Source: Leishmania infantum JPCM5
Taxonomy: Eukaryota > Euglenozoa > Kinetoplastea > Trypanosomatida > Trypanosomatidae
DNA length: 64,000 nucleotides
Reading direction: 5' to 3'
NCBI RefSeq assembly: GCF_000002875.2
Contig: NC_009415.2
Location: forward strand, 1,126,001 to 1,190,000
The position numbers and the translations under genes were made by a program. Shown one piece after another: positions 30,801-39,845 of this stretch. The notes below the pieces were generated by a model. It worked only from the letters and a program-made list of their open reading frames with translations, had not been told where the DNA came from and did not search any database. Within the stretch, counting starts at the first letter, position 1. Each line of letters opens with the position of its first letter.

Positions 30801-32340
30801 CATCGTTGAAGAAGTCATAGTCGCCCTCGCCCCCGCCGGCCGCTCCCCCGCTCGTGATGAGGTGATGAGGCGGGGCCAGAACCCGACGGCACTCGCGAAG
30901 ACGGCCTGGAGCTCTGCTGTCGTCGCCCCAGCCCGAAGAGCTTGTCGTGTCTTCCTCCACCGCTGCCGCTGCGGCCACGTGCCCGTCGATGTCCTCCGTC
31001 ATCATGGCGCGATGTACGGGGTTGATGACAAGCACGGCACCGCCGAACGCAGAGACAGCTGCCTGCAGACCAGTAAAAGCCGCCTCGCTCACCAAGGGCA
31101 CCTCCGCCGCATTGCTGCTCTTGCCAGCGACGCGACGCAGCTGCAGTCCCACACTAAACACCCGCTGCAAGCTGCGCTGGACGTGATACACGCGGAAGAC
31201 GTCCTTCTTGGCACCTCTCGCACCGCCACGACCGCCGGCGTCGCCGTCCGCCCCTTCCTTTTCCATGAACTCCATCTGGCGCTGCTGTTGCAACGCTATG
31301 TACTGCTGCGCAAACTTGAGCAGCACCTCCACAATGCAGGCTGCGGCCCGCGAGCACAACTGCTCGAGCGAGCTGGAGACAGGCCGCGTCTTGGAAGAGG
31401 AGGCGGAAACAGCGATGTGCGAAATCGCCCACAGCACATCTTCGACGTCCTGCAAGAGGGCAGTAAGAAGAATTGGCGACGTCTTCTTACCAGACCGACC
31501 GCCACCCCCGATGGCGCCACCGGCGGCATTCGCGGTTCTGCCGTGCGAGCCCGCGAGCGGCTCCTGCAGCGCGATGTTCAAAGGCTGCAACATGCCTTCC
31601 ACAGCAGCCTCCAGCTCTTCTACAACACGCTCCCCGACCGACGGCGAGCCGCAGCCAGCCAATGACCCAAGCAGAGCCCAGACACTGCTCTGCAGGCTCC
31701 GGCGCGCGTACTCGTACGACGTGACGCGACGCAGACTGTCCACGGAGGTTGTGAAGCGCTTGGCCACAATCTCGCGCAAGGAGTGCAGCTCCGACTCCAA
31801 CGACGCCCGCGTTGTCTCCGCCTCCTCGTCCTCACCAGCACCTGATGCCTCAGGCGACACACCGTTGGCCTCGACAGAGGGGAACACAATCGTTGTTGCG
31901 TGCGGGAACACAACTGCCGTAGCCCGGCTCCAGTAAGCGAAGGTCGTCGCATTCGTCGTCGTCGCCGTCTCGTTCAGAAACATGGACAAGAGCAGGTAGT
32001 CGTCCGGCGTAAAGGCCCACTGCGGATCCGTGGACAAGGTCGTGGCCATTGCCCCGTCAGCTTGGTTTCGCCAAAACGTACAAGTCACGGGTGATGCAGA
32101 CGCATCCGCTGTGCGTGTGTAACGCTCATGCGCGAACTCTAGCACCTCCGCAAGGCTGCGCATTACGCACTGCTTCTGAAGCATCTCCCGGGGCGTGCCG
32201 CTGTGGCTGTTGTACGCATCCAGCAGCACCTCTACGATCTGCCGCACCTCGTCCAAGGTGCTGAGCCCATGGAGGAGCAATGTAAGGTCCAGCGCGTCCA
32301 CCGAGTCCACTGACCCAATAACAGACGTGAGCGTGTCCAT
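27847..32340 (-). CDS. SYMPK: Symplekin-like mRNA 3'-end processing scaffold
   Basis: 1497 residues. Symplekin is the HEAT-repeat scaffold of the cleavage/polyadenylation (CPSF) complex; in trypanosomatids this machinery couples polyadenylation to downstream trans-splicing. The C-terminal third fits the symplekin C-terminal domain: LDIRYLAPFLSFLPAKELKQ (about residue 1190), a stretch with VVNLCFELTRSFDNTTVEKL (about 1350), then LMATVLQAATLFLRSRYTEF and a final block with VWDTDPQLWKGVVLF and LPDQVLTQALREHPQL. The N-terminal half is helical, with Ala/Ser/Gly-rich linkers between repeat-like segments and an acidic segment (NDEEGDTLL). The ATG at 32340 follows a strong transcribed-strand pyrimidine tract (32400-32460), with an AG at 32369-32370. 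Length is comparable with animal symplekin (about 1270) plus linkers. Assignment rests on C-terminal pattern recognition. Confidence 0.82.
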   Translation of the reverse strand: MDTLTSVIGSVDSVDALDLTLLLHGLSTLDEVRQIVEVLLDAYNSHSGTPREMLQKQCVMRSLAEVLEFAHERYTRTADASASPVTCTFWRNQADGAMATTLSTDPQWAFTPDDYLLLSMFLNETATTTNATTFAYWSRATAVVFPHATTIVFPSVEANGVSPEASGAGEDEEAETTRASLESELHSLREIVAKRFTTSVDSLRRVTSYEYARRSLQSSVWALLGSLAGCGSPSVGERVVEELEAAVEGMLQPLNIALQEPLAGSHGRTANAAGGAIGGGGRSGKKTSPILLTALLQDVEDVLWAISHIAVSASSSKTRPVSSSLEQLCSRAAACIVEVLLKFAQQYIALQQQRQMEFMEKEGADGDAGGRGGARGAKKDVFRVYHVQRSLQRVFSVGLQLRRVAGKSSNAAEVPLVSEAAFTGLQAAVSAFGGAVLVINPVHRAMMTEDIDGHVAAAAAVEEDTTSSSGWGDDSRAPGRLRECRRVLAPPHHLITSGGAAGGGEGDYDFFNDEEGDTLLGRREAYLKTSLGPVTASALVDMVMLTVSRMDFLSEDAIQELHRRGLEQMQLAAAYQAQTEELEKLRQMERQGVEAIAAGKLIEHVKDSAALHMRGMQILRKVSARSRLERAAFTSVLGAYQHVRGEAEARIRLTQALISRCLVQLPPSLADSAMDELLLHLRRELTRAQAQKEAAASGKTSTATANPNADVASLFLASSYYQLTLQVLFMYYATQAPMHERSATWNSTLLLGGSAAVAHGGDDGTLLDDGGPHGGGELMQTDAGFSVEVESPIAFLYDDDVHRASQDVGQKRAREEPDGVGGAGEEDAAAGARATTGEQDFGFLNDTVAAPSTYSHMLCRVLELIRTARLNLILLDVLLQAPVLTRYVWYHLYKHFCLSADKASCVIGMWLLRNLAVRRPVYRTCAVNILLQLCLSTHDYARRFAIKEIDQLLSATTAQGAPVLDVTAEGHLLRYAKKQLFAIPAYQRSSSSRLKRAHDGGDTANGDEAAAIAGDTDEATAKDRVRMSTVLNRRLGLFLMLCARQPRELFPALLEVFQQCVERGNILMMQLLPENADVRRMTQHLLKTDASNFVAAVMPLLRKRCREARPLVQSMLWAVREQLGAMAQEVNSAASTMSTSADGIKAASQASTTVTLEALRNISNAVLGHAKAMYELSGIPLGNSTQSASLLDIRYLAPFLSFLPAKELKQTYLNVFLLFLQVQLQFQRHYHNAFHRLPAKERMYVLEPAELRAFEIQVLREVFVKCPVSFQDGVPRGLTRVDFFVYLHRAPQESQSRLASSMLSHPLHGGALGGTTGGVLDGMHNGEQTSAGAVTGKEKTEELPPISVGTTKEVVNLCFELTRSFDNTTVEKLFGPPEVQKALQQLMHPPPIPSQLMATVLQAATLFLRSRYTEFINFAVQTILTPLERASVWDTDPQLWKGVVLFTERYYRECSNFLVNLPDQVLTQALREHPQLCEYFKEEHGNNASFMHILGNL

Positions 32341-33823
32341 TTTCTTCTGCCGCGAGTACAATAGACAGCTGGCCGCGTTTTTTGTTTCGTGTGTGGTAGA
32401 GGGCAGACGAGAAGGTGAGGGGTGGGGGAAAGAGAGCAAAGGAGGAGAGGACGGTATTGCATGCGGCAGAGCTGCAGCGAAAGAAAACAACATATTTTTC
32501 TTTGGGGGGAGGGAGGGGGTGCGTGATCGACGAAGCGCGACAGAGATCGGATCCTCGTCCTCTCGCCCGCTGTCTATCAGCAAAAGAGAGAGAGGCAACG
32601 GCAGGCGCTGGCACATACTATGACGCTGCAGGCCGGGAAGGGAAATCGAGATGAGTACGCACACGCGTCGCTCGTACTGGGCTTCTGTGGATTTAGTTCT
32701 GAGATTCAGCGGTCACTAGCACGGTCAGTGATGCCGACGGTGCCGTGCCCGATACACAGCAAATAGAGTTACGCAAGAGCCATCCAACGAAGACGGGCCG
32801 GCACGGTGGAGACATCGCACCCAACGCACACGCAACACCAACAGAGAAGTGACCAAAATACGTCGGAAGCTAGAAGGAGAGGAAGGCAGGGAAAGAAAGG
32901 CAACGCGACAAGAGAGAGTGAGTGACTGATACGTACCGCCGCCAGGCGAGCATTGTGCCACGCCGATCGAAAAGGTGGTCGCTGGCGACGCTGCGCAGAT
33001 GGACAACGAAAACAAACAAAACGAGACAAGGCAGGGAGGGGAGGGGAGAGGGAGATCGCCGTCATCTTTTTCACCTGTACCTGCATGGCAGAAGACGGGA
33101 GGCAAAAGGAAAGCATGGGTGTCGCGGTGTGTAGTGGTGATGGTAGTGGTGTTGGTGGTGGTGGTGGGGGGGGAGGGGTTGGGAGAAGGGCGCTGCACAA
33201 GGCAAAAAGGGGGTAGGGAAAGGACAACGCGCCGACGACTTCCTCTTCCAACGATGCGTGCTTCTCATCCTCTTTGCGCCGATGTGCGTCGTGGACGGCT
33301 AGACCACAACAAGACGCCCCTGCCTGCTATCGATACTAGCAAGGATTCTCGGGCACGCAGGTCTTTATCGCATGCAGCTTCTTGTGCTTATAGATTCGAA
33401 CAGCCCGCCTTAGCTTCTTTTCTGATGTTCATTCTTATTATTCCTTTCGATTCGTCCGTCCCCCCCCCAGCAAAGGCGAACGGAACCGCAGTGCCACGCT
33501 GTCAGGGGCCGAGACGCTACCACCGAGCACCTCCCAGGCGGCCTCGGGCCGCCTCCTCACAGCACGAGAAGTGGGAAAGGCAGAGAGGCAGAGAGAGAAG
33601 CAGACGTGGATAGAGAAGACGAGGTGCGCGGCGGCAGTTAGAAGACGGCAGGCGAGCAGAGAAGCCTCGTCTTCTTTGCACCAATGTCGCCCTCACGTCG
33701 AATATAGGCGCCCAGCAGACGCCATGCGTTGAGGAAGCAGAAGCGACAAAGCCGCGCGTGCAGTCCCGCGCACGCGCCCGCGGGAGACACACGCCGTTTG
33801 GTGCACACGAATGCATTCCTCAC
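32341..33823. other. Intergenic region upstream of the symplekin-like gene
   Basis: On the transcribed strand, a polypyrimidine tract lies at about 32400-32460 and the acceptor candidate at 32369-32370. A GGT/GTG-rich block occurs at 33127-33180 and a C run at 33465-33475. No gene seen; open frames are biased. Confidence 0.5.
33127..33180 (+). repeat. GTGGTG/GGT-rich simple repeat ending in a G run
   Basis: Imperfect GTG/GGT triplets pass into a G-rich block. On the transcribed strand this is a CCA/CAC pyrimidine-rich stretch that may contribute to mRNA processing signals. Confidence 0.65.
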
Positions 33824-35440
33824 TTAGCTCAGCACTGCCTGCTGGAGGACAACGTTGAAGTCCACCTCGTCGCCGACGTTGTCCTCGGGGAAGTCAAAGA
33901 GCGCCTGCATGACGTCGAACCACCGCTCGCTCATCTGCAGCCACCCGTCGCCGTGGTACGGCACACGCGTCATTTGCTGCAGGCGCATGCGGTACTCGAG
34001 CTCCATCTCGGGGAGTGGCGTCCGCGGCGGCGGCGGCAGGCGGTGCGTGATGTCCCACTTGCTCGCGTAGTGGTACCACAGCTCGGCGCGGTTGCGGCGC
34101 TCGTCCTTGGGCACACGCGGTGGCGGCGGCGGTGGAAAAAAGTTCGCGTGAAAATGCAGCAAGTCGCTAAGGTACTTACTCTCGCTCTTGTGGCGCCCAG
34201 CAACACCGTTTCCATGTGCACTATAAGGTGCGCGCGCCGATACCCTTGACGGCGCCGTGGTGCCAGTGCCAGCGGACACCATGAAGCCGCCGCCGTAGTT
34301 GGACGACGGCGCCAGCGCCTGGTCTTGCGGAGAGTCGTCGATGGCGTCTTGACCACGGACGGCAAAGCCGTTGTCCTGCTTCAAGGACGGAATCGTCGGC
34401 CCACAGCGGCCCTGCAACGACTGCCCGTACCCGCCACGCTGTGGACGGCTACCGTAAGAACCACCAGTACCGCCGCGACTACCGAACGCCTCTTCCTCTG
34501 CTGGCGGGTCACTCAGATTCGGGTAATTGCGCAGCGCATTCTGAGTTGTTCCTAGTGCAGTGGCGTGCGCTGGCGCGCGCGGCTGGCCTCCGTGGATGTA
34601 CTCGACAAGCGAGTGCATCGCCAGCGGTAAACCTGCAGAGACGATGATGCGGTGGGCCACCTCCTCGTCCTCTAACCGCGGCACATACGACATCCCAGTG
34701 GAGCCGCCGGAGAATACCGCGTCACTCCCAGGGCTGGTCGTGCGGGTACCGCCGCGAGACATCGCAGTGGGTTCTGCTAACGCCGCGCTTGGGGCGACTG
34801 AGCTTTCCTGAACCGTGAAGTAGTTCGGCTTTTGGGGTGATTGCTGCTGCCGGGGGCGTGGGAAAAACTGCGTGAGATCGTTGTTTAATGGCGCTTCGTG
34901 AACGGTGCCAAAGCGGCTTTCGTAGCCATAGTGAACAGTGGTCGAGTAGCGCGGCTGCAACGGCTGTCGCTGCGGCAGGGGCACATGCACTCCACGCGAG
35001 TCCGTGTGCAGCACTCCTTGGGGCGAGAGGGCCTGCAGAGCTGCCGCGGCCAACTCGGCAGTGTCTGGGCTATCGGTGTTGCCCTTTGCCTCGGTCTGCC
35101 CAAAGTTGTGCTGATGTACGATACCGTCGCCCATGAGCGGCGATCCTGTCGCAGAGGCCCACACATCACTGCGGCCGTAGCGTGTCAGGGGGGTCTGCGC
35201 TGAAGGACGGTTCGCCGCCTCCTCTTCCCAGACAGAGCTACTGCCTGGAGCCGCCCAGTCGGCGCTGCTATCGCCCCAGGCCTCCGAGAGCGTGACAATC
35301 ATGGTTGGTGTGCGCACCTCACCTGGCAGAAGACTGCTTTCCCGCTTCAAGTCGACGCCGTCGCCGCGGTCCAACGCTGCGATAGTCGGCCGCTCACCAC
35401 CACCCCCCTTGTTCATCATGGCCACGGTGCTTGTGTGCAT
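33824..35440 (-). CDS. Kinetoplastid hypothetical protein, Pro/Gly/Ser-rich with compact C-terminus
   Basis: 538 residues. The first 400 are low-complexity (Ser, Gly, Pro, Gln), with a stretch around RIIVSAGLPLAMHSLVEYIHGG that looks ordered. The last 110 are dense and aromatic: NFFPPPPPPRVPKDERRNRA, LWYHYASKWDITHRLPPPP, then ERWFDVMQALFDFPEDNVGD to the end. The polyproline block could bind SH3/EVH1-like partners, but no domain is recognised. The start follows a near-ideal acceptor (TTTTCTCCTTTTCGTTCAG, AG at 35494-35495), with the ATG at 35440 as the first Met about 53 nt later. Expected to be cytosolic, as no signal or helix is seen. Function unknown; the ordered C-terminus is the part to search with. 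Confidence 0.85.
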   Translation of the reverse strand: MHTSTVAMMNKGGGGERPTIAALDRGDGVDLKRESSLLPGEVRTPTMIVTLSEAWGDSSADWAAPGSSSVWEEEAANRPSAQTPLTRYGRSDVWASATGSPLMGDGIVHQHNFGQTEAKGNTDSPDTAELAAAALQALSPQGVLHTDSRGVHVPLPQRQPLQPRYSTTVHYGYESRFGTVHEAPLNNDLTQFFPRPRQQQSPQKPNYFTVQESSVAPSAALAEPTAMSRGGTRTTSPGSDAVFSGGSTGMSYVPRLEDEEVAHRIIVSAGLPLAMHSLVEYIHGGQPRAPAHATALGTTQNALRNYPNLSDPPAEEEAFGSRGGTGGSYGSRPQRGGYGQSLQGRCGPTIPSLKQDNGFAVRGQDAIDDSPQDQALAPSSNYGGGFMVSAGTGTTAPSRVSARAPYSAHGNGVAGRHKSESKYLSDLLHFHANFFPPPPPPRVPKDERRNRAELWYHYASKWDITHRLPPPPRTPLPEMELEYRMRLQQMTRVPYHGDGWLQMSERWFDVMQALFDFPEDNVGDEVDFNVVLQQAVLS

Positions 35441-35493
35441 ACCGGGAAAGGGGAGTAAGGCTGGAGGGTCGGGAGTGTTTGGGTGTAAGCAAG

Positions 35494-35495
35494 CT
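35494..35495 (-). promoter_or_regulatory. Predicted trans-splice acceptor AG for the 538-residue gene
   Basis: On the minus strand, TTTTCTCCTTTTCGTTCAG ends here, about 53 nt upstream of the ATG at 35440. It is one of the cleanest polypyrimidine-AG signals in the window and fixes the start choice. Predicted only. Confidence 0.6.
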
Positions 35496-35892
35496 GAACG
35501 AAAAGGAGAAAACTGTGAGCGCGCGGGGCAGGGCAGCGGAGGAAGAGGGCAGCGGCAACGATAATGGAAGTACAGAACGCCACACAGCTGCGGGAATCGC
35601 TCTCTGTTAACTTCTTTTTGCCTGTTGGTGCTGCAGATGACCAGCAGGCGCACGGGGGAGGGCGGGCGCGAATGGGTGACAGCGTAGCGCCCGAAAGGAC
35701 GGCCGAGGGACACGATGGGCCTGTAGAGAGTCGCTGGTGGCCAGAATACTGCCGTCAAGCGAGAGGCACCATAGAAGGCTCTGAGCGAACAGAGCGCCGC
35801 TGTCAGCTACACACTGGAGAGAGGAGCGCCCGTTAGCGCGGGCTTCTCTTCGCGGACAAGATGAAACCCGACAGCGCGTCGTGAGGCGCACC

Positions 35893-35925
35893 CCCCCCTC
35901 CAGTGGTGGTGGTGGTGGAGGGGGG
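35893..35925. other. GC-rich hairpin with a GTG-repeat loop
   Basis: CCCCCCTCCA at 35893-35902 pairs perfectly with TGGAGGGGGG at 35916-35925, leaving a 13-base GTG-repeat loop. In the minus-strand transcript the loop would be CAC repeats. It lies between the WD40 gene and the 538-residue gene, so it would be in a 3' untranslated or intergenic RNA. Confidence 0.6.
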
Positions 35926-36142
35926 CACTCTACGTTTTCAATTAACGAGCTCGCACGTGTATGTGTGCCTTAAGGGCACTTAGTCGAAGAGGCAAGAGAA
36001 TCAGCGGCACATCAAAAAAACGCGGCGGCGTCGCGAGCAAGGAAGGAACAGCGAATCCTTCGCCGCTTAGCGTTCGCTTCGTGTAACCACACCAGCGGTG
36101 TCCACCACCGGTTGAGCTTTTTCATCTCTTTTGTTTTGCTCT

Positions 36143-37525
36143 CTACACAGGAAGGGGGTAGAGCTCCATGCCCGTTACGCGTCCTTGAAAGTTTGCACTC
36201 GTCACGTACTGCAGACTCAGACGGTCTTCTGCCGTCGTCCTCGCGTTCCACGCAATCACAATGCCGCTGGAGTCGATGGAGAAGATGGTACTGCCCTGCA
36301 CCTGCAGTGCCTTGACACGGTTGATGTGCCGCAACGGGTTTTTTAGGCGCGTTTCCATGTCCACTTTCACCGGCGTCGCCAACAGCGCTGCCGCCGCTGC
36401 GCGCACGCTCTCCGGATATGTCACGGAGATCGGGACCAACCGCGCTGTCATGTTCAACGGCTTATCGGGAGTTCCTTCAATGCGGCACACTTTAAGCGCG
36501 CCCACCTCGGTGCCCACGATGAGCTCCGTTTCGGAGAAGAAGGCCAAGCGGTGCATCTCGTCCGGTGGCTGCGGGTTGGCACAGCGAAGGCTGCAAATGG
36601 GCTTCATGACAGAAGCCTCATAGACAACAAAGGAGAAGCGGCTAAAGATGACTAGCCGGGTGCCCTGAGGAGAGAAGAGAACACCGACGGGCACCTCGCG
36701 TGCTGAAGCAAAGACAGACGGCCTCTGCGCCTGCTCTTGTGCGTCGTCCTCAGACCTCCGAGAGAGACTGCCAGCAGCTGCAAGAGAGGGGTTGTACTTC
36801 CACTTCGTCAGCAGCTTCGCCTTCAGAAGGTCGAGCACGGCAATCACACGATCTTCTCCTACGGTGACGGCAAGACTGCCGTGGCTGCCGGGGTGCACAG
36901 CAAGACCAACAACAGCTTTCTCGTGCACCGTGAGCGTCGTGCTGACGGACCAGTCGCGACAGCGGTAGATCAGCAGCTGACCATCGGAACAGCCACACAG
37001 GAGGTGCTGAGAGCCGTCCGCGAAAACGAGTGCGGTGACTTCAGATGGGGGCACGATGCTGCCTAGATCAGCCAGCCGCACTGCGAGGGGATCGCCAGCC
37101 TCCCGGATCTTTTTGCGCGCCGCTGCTGTCAGGCGCTCCTCGGCCTTGTTTGTGAAGAGAAAAACCCGCTCGTCGACGCCGCTGCTGGCGATGTAGCGCT
37201 CCGTTACTGCAACACTGTTTACGCGACCAACGTGCCGCTTCACGGAGAACTTTATGTAGAATTTCTCCTTACGGTACACGAGACCAGCCATGACAGCGTG
37301 GCAGGTACTCAAAACGAGAAGGGCACTCTTGCAGGGTTCTCGATCATCTGTCACAGAGGCGGTAGCTGAACACGTGGCGGCTGTGTCGGAGGCAGCCGCC
37401 AAGGTGTGAGATGATGCTGGCGAGGGTGCCGAGTGCGAGGAGGTGGCGCTTTCCTTCCTTGAAGCGCGATGCGATCTCGCTTCGTGCACAGACTTCGACC
37501 GCTGTCGCTTCGCGAGCGTTTTCAT
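36143..37525 (-). CDS. PAK1IP1: WD40 protein, PAK1IP1/MAK11-type ribosome biogenesis factor
   Basis: 460 residues. An N-terminal tail of about 90 residues, basic and Ser-rich (KRQRSKSVHEARSHRASRK, a likely nuclear/nucleolar signal), precedes a beta-propeller. Propeller landmarks follow the PAK1IP1/MAK11 pattern: HVGRVNSVAVTERYIASSGV, then EVTALVFADGSQHLLCGCSD, then HEKAVVGLAVHPGSHGSLAV followed by GEDRVIAVLDL and KWKYNP, and a later block GVLFSPQGTRLVIFSRFSF. The C-terminal RIEGTPDKPL and INRVKALQV blades complete it. MAK11 family members act in 60S subunit maturation in the nucleolus; here that role is inference. The ATG at 37525 is preceded by a pyrimidine tract and an AG at 37604-37605. 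The upstream continuation of the frame is rich in Thr/His from a (GT)n run and is not coding. Confidence 0.85.
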   Translation of the reverse strand: MKTLAKRQRSKSVHEARSHRASRKESATSSHSAPSPASSHTLAAASDTAATCSATASVTDDREPCKSALLVLSTCHAVMAGLVYRKEKFYIKFSVKRHVGRVNSVAVTERYIASSGVDERVFLFTNKAEERLTAAARKKIREAGDPLAVRLADLGSIVPPSEVTALVFADGSQHLLCGCSDGQLLIYRCRDWSVSTTLTVHEKAVVGLAVHPGSHGSLAVTVGEDRVIAVLDLLKAKLLTKWKYNPSLAAAGSLSRRSEDDAQEQAQRPSVFASAREVPVGVLFSPQGTRLVIFSRFSFVVYEASVMKPICSLRCANPQPPDEMHRLAFFSETELIVGTEVGALKVCRIEGTPDKPLNMTARLVPISVTYPESVRAAAAALLATPVKVDMETRLKNPLRHINRVKALQVQGSTIFSIDSSGIVIAWNARTTAEDRLSLQYVTSANFQGRVTGMELYPLPV

Positions 37526-38216
37526 TGCTGCGCTTTTACCCTCTTGTCTACGTGTGTGTGTGTGGGTGTGTGGGTGCCCTGCGGGAGAGGAGCCGCTTGC
37601 TGACTGGCAACACAAAGAAAACAGAGGCAGACGGCCAGCACATGGAGGACAGTAGATTGGCATGGTGGAGTGGGTCTGCTGCATGAAGCGAAAAGGGCAT
37701 GTGTGCACGTATGCCCCGTGCTCCCCCTCACTCGCACGGTGGGGCGTCTATCGTGTCCGCTATTCCTGTGGAAGCAGCAGGGTAGGATGGCGTCAGAACG
37801 AACGACGAGTGGAAAAGCGGACGCCTCTCCTTTCCGCTCGCTGCACAAGATTTGTACCTCTTCTTTCACGAGTTCAACGCATGATCGAACGTGCCCGCAG
37901 CACGTGACAAGGCCAGGAGAGACGGAGACACACACACACACACGAGACCTCAACAAAGCAGAGAAAACGAGAACGACAGCCAAACAGCACTCAGACGACA
38001 TAACAGATGCATATGCACAAGAGAACTCACACAGCCGTATAACAGTCCCGATGCCGATGCGCAGCACACCTCAGAGCCGGCAAAATAATACTCTCACATA
38101 TATGTATATGTATCTGTAGAGGCCGACCTTCTCGAGCATTCCTAAACAACAACGAGGGCGGCGGCTAGAGGCATAGAGCTGCACAAATGTGCTCGCCCAG
38201 GCGGACACACAGGCAC
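37526..38216. other. Intergenic region upstream of the WD40 gene
   Basis: It includes a GT run at about 37550-37575, the predicted acceptor at 37604-37605 for the WD40 mRNA, a CA run at 37929-37943 and AT-rich sequence near 38095-38120. No gene seen. Confidence 0.5.
37604..37605 (-). promoter_or_regulatory. Predicted trans-splice acceptor AG for the WD40 gene
   Basis: On the minus strand CTCTGTTTTCTTTGTGTTGCCAG ends here (shown in shortened register: TTTTCTTTGTGTTGCCAG). It lies about 79 nt upstream of the ATG at 37525. Predicted only. Confidence 0.45.
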
Positions 38217-38640
38217 CTAAGTCAGCGAACCCGCTTCATCCGCTGTGATACCGCACACATTGAGACAGCACATCTCATGGTTGCACCGAGGCCGACAAGA
38301 GGGTTTAATAATAGGAGTAGAGCCCACCTCCACACGCTCTTCAATGACAAATGAACGCACCGCACTGATCAGGTGAAGCCGATAAGAGTGCCAAACATGC
38401 TTCTATCGGCAAGCACAAACTAGCAGGTCTCTTGGGAACCCAAGACGGGTGTTAAGAGGTGTCGATGAGTCCCCAATACGCGTCATACACCTCACTCTCC
38501 ACCACTCGAGCAACACAAAGACATGCAATTGCAACGGCATCTCCCCGCTTGTATTTGATTCGTGGCCATAGCCCGCACGATACCCCCAACTGCTCCATCA
38601 CGCGCATACATATATATGAAGGCAGGCCGTGTACATTAGA
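38217..38640 (-). pseudogene. Possible decayed coding relic, unidentified
   Basis: Two protein-like minus-strand frames follow one another. The first (about 38452-38620) reads MEQLGVSCGLWPRIKYKRGD, then VAIACLCVARVVESEVYDAY, ending in TAA. The second (38217-38402) is a different frame open for about 61 codons and includes SYRLHLISAVRSFVIEERVE and CRPRCNHEMCCLNVCG, ending in TAG. Third-position GC is only about 50 percent, lower than real neighbours, so it may be a decayed gene or chance. No family recognised. Confidence 0.25.
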
Positions 38641-39259
38641 CTTTTTCTCACGGGGACGCGTGCCAGCGGGCGGGAGGAGAGACGGCCACGCTCCATCTGT
38701 TAACACTGGTTCTCCGAAAAGGATGGAGTAGTAATGCGAGAGTATCCACAGAGAGAACCGGACACGGGGCAAAGCCACGGCTAGCGAGAGGCGGCAACAA
38801 ACAAAAAAAGGAGACTCTGCATTTCACGCAGACGACAGTGCAGCAACGGTGCATCGAGTTCCCGGAATCACGAACGAGGCATTGTGAAGTAGAATATGGG
38901 AGCGGGACACTGTCCATGTGCGAGGGAGACAGAGAGAGGGAGGGAGGGGAACACGGAGTGTGTGCAATGATTTGCATGCATGTGCTAACGAGAGTCGCTG
39001 GCACGGCCCCGTCAGGTGGATAACGATAAATTATGAGAGCGTGTACAACAGAGGCACGAAAAACGGAAGCGTCGAAAAAAAAAGAAAAAGAAAATGCAAC
39101 TGAAGAGAAAAAGAGAGAATAACACCGCCAAAGGAAAAAACGACGGATGACCTCCCTCTCACGCACACGTGTGACCAACGGAGCGCCCGCACACGCACAC
39201 CTTCAGAAAGAGGGAGGGAGGGAGACGAGGAACGAATTATTTTTTTTTCGTTTTGTTTT
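38641..39259. other. Intergenic region before repeat copy 4
   Basis: Purine-rich plus-strand sequence (38925-38950, 39080-39120) and a T-rich run at 39239-39259 that directly precedes repeat copy 4. No gene seen. Confidence 0.45.
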
Positions 39260-39845
39260 AGTGTGCCCATTTCCCTGTCGCACAACTTGAGCCCAAAACG
39301 CCACTATACCCATCTGACCTGTCACCAAGCCCCACAGCCCCCCATCTGCGTGGTGCGATGGCAGCGGTAGACGCGCGCTACAGCAGATGCGCCGACTCCG
39401 TTATCTCAGCGAACGGTCCCTGCCTCGAGCTCAGCTCACCCGCCTCCTAACAGCCGCTCCCACTGTGCCGGCCGCCACCCCCTGGTGCATCCCCCTCCTC
39501 GGGGTGACACGCCGGCTCCGCACACCAGCACGCAGCGCGAGGGCGGGGCGTGGGGTACACTCGAGTTCCCCTGACACTTCGCGCATCATATAAGTGAGAG
39601 AAACGCGTGCACGGTCGCCGGCCCCGCCGACGCCACGTCAGCCAGGACCTGAACGCCAACATCAGCAGCGATACATCGCCCTGGCCGCCCCAGCCCGTTG
39701 GTGCTTGACCTTGTCACCACCAGAGGTGGTTCAGCATTGGCAGGGTTAAGGGGTGGGGTGAGGGGCTGCTTGACTGCCTGGCACAGAGTTTGGGAGGTGC
39801 TCCCTGCGATACCACGCACGGAGGTGTCTCCGCCTCATGAAGACG
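39260..39845 (+). repeat. SIDER2-like retroposon copy 4, extended 5' end
   Basis: The longest plus-oriented copy. After a T-rich run it begins AGTGTGCCCATTTCCC and continues CGCCACTATACCC into the common core. The full 3' half ends near GAGGTGTCTCC (about 39830) and is followed by an A-rich tail (GGAAAAAAGGAAAACAAAAC). It shares the extra 5' segment with the inverted copy at 51525-51976. The A-rich 3' flank argues that plus is the element's sense orientation, opposite to local transcription. Confidence 0.78.

Larger units (their letters stand above)
35441..36142. other. Intergenic region between the WD40 gene and the 538-residue gene
   Basis: It holds the WD40 gene's 3' untranslated region, a GC-rich hairpin at 35893-35925, and the processing signals of the 538-residue gene including the acceptor at 35494-35495. 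No gene seen. Confidence 0.55.
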
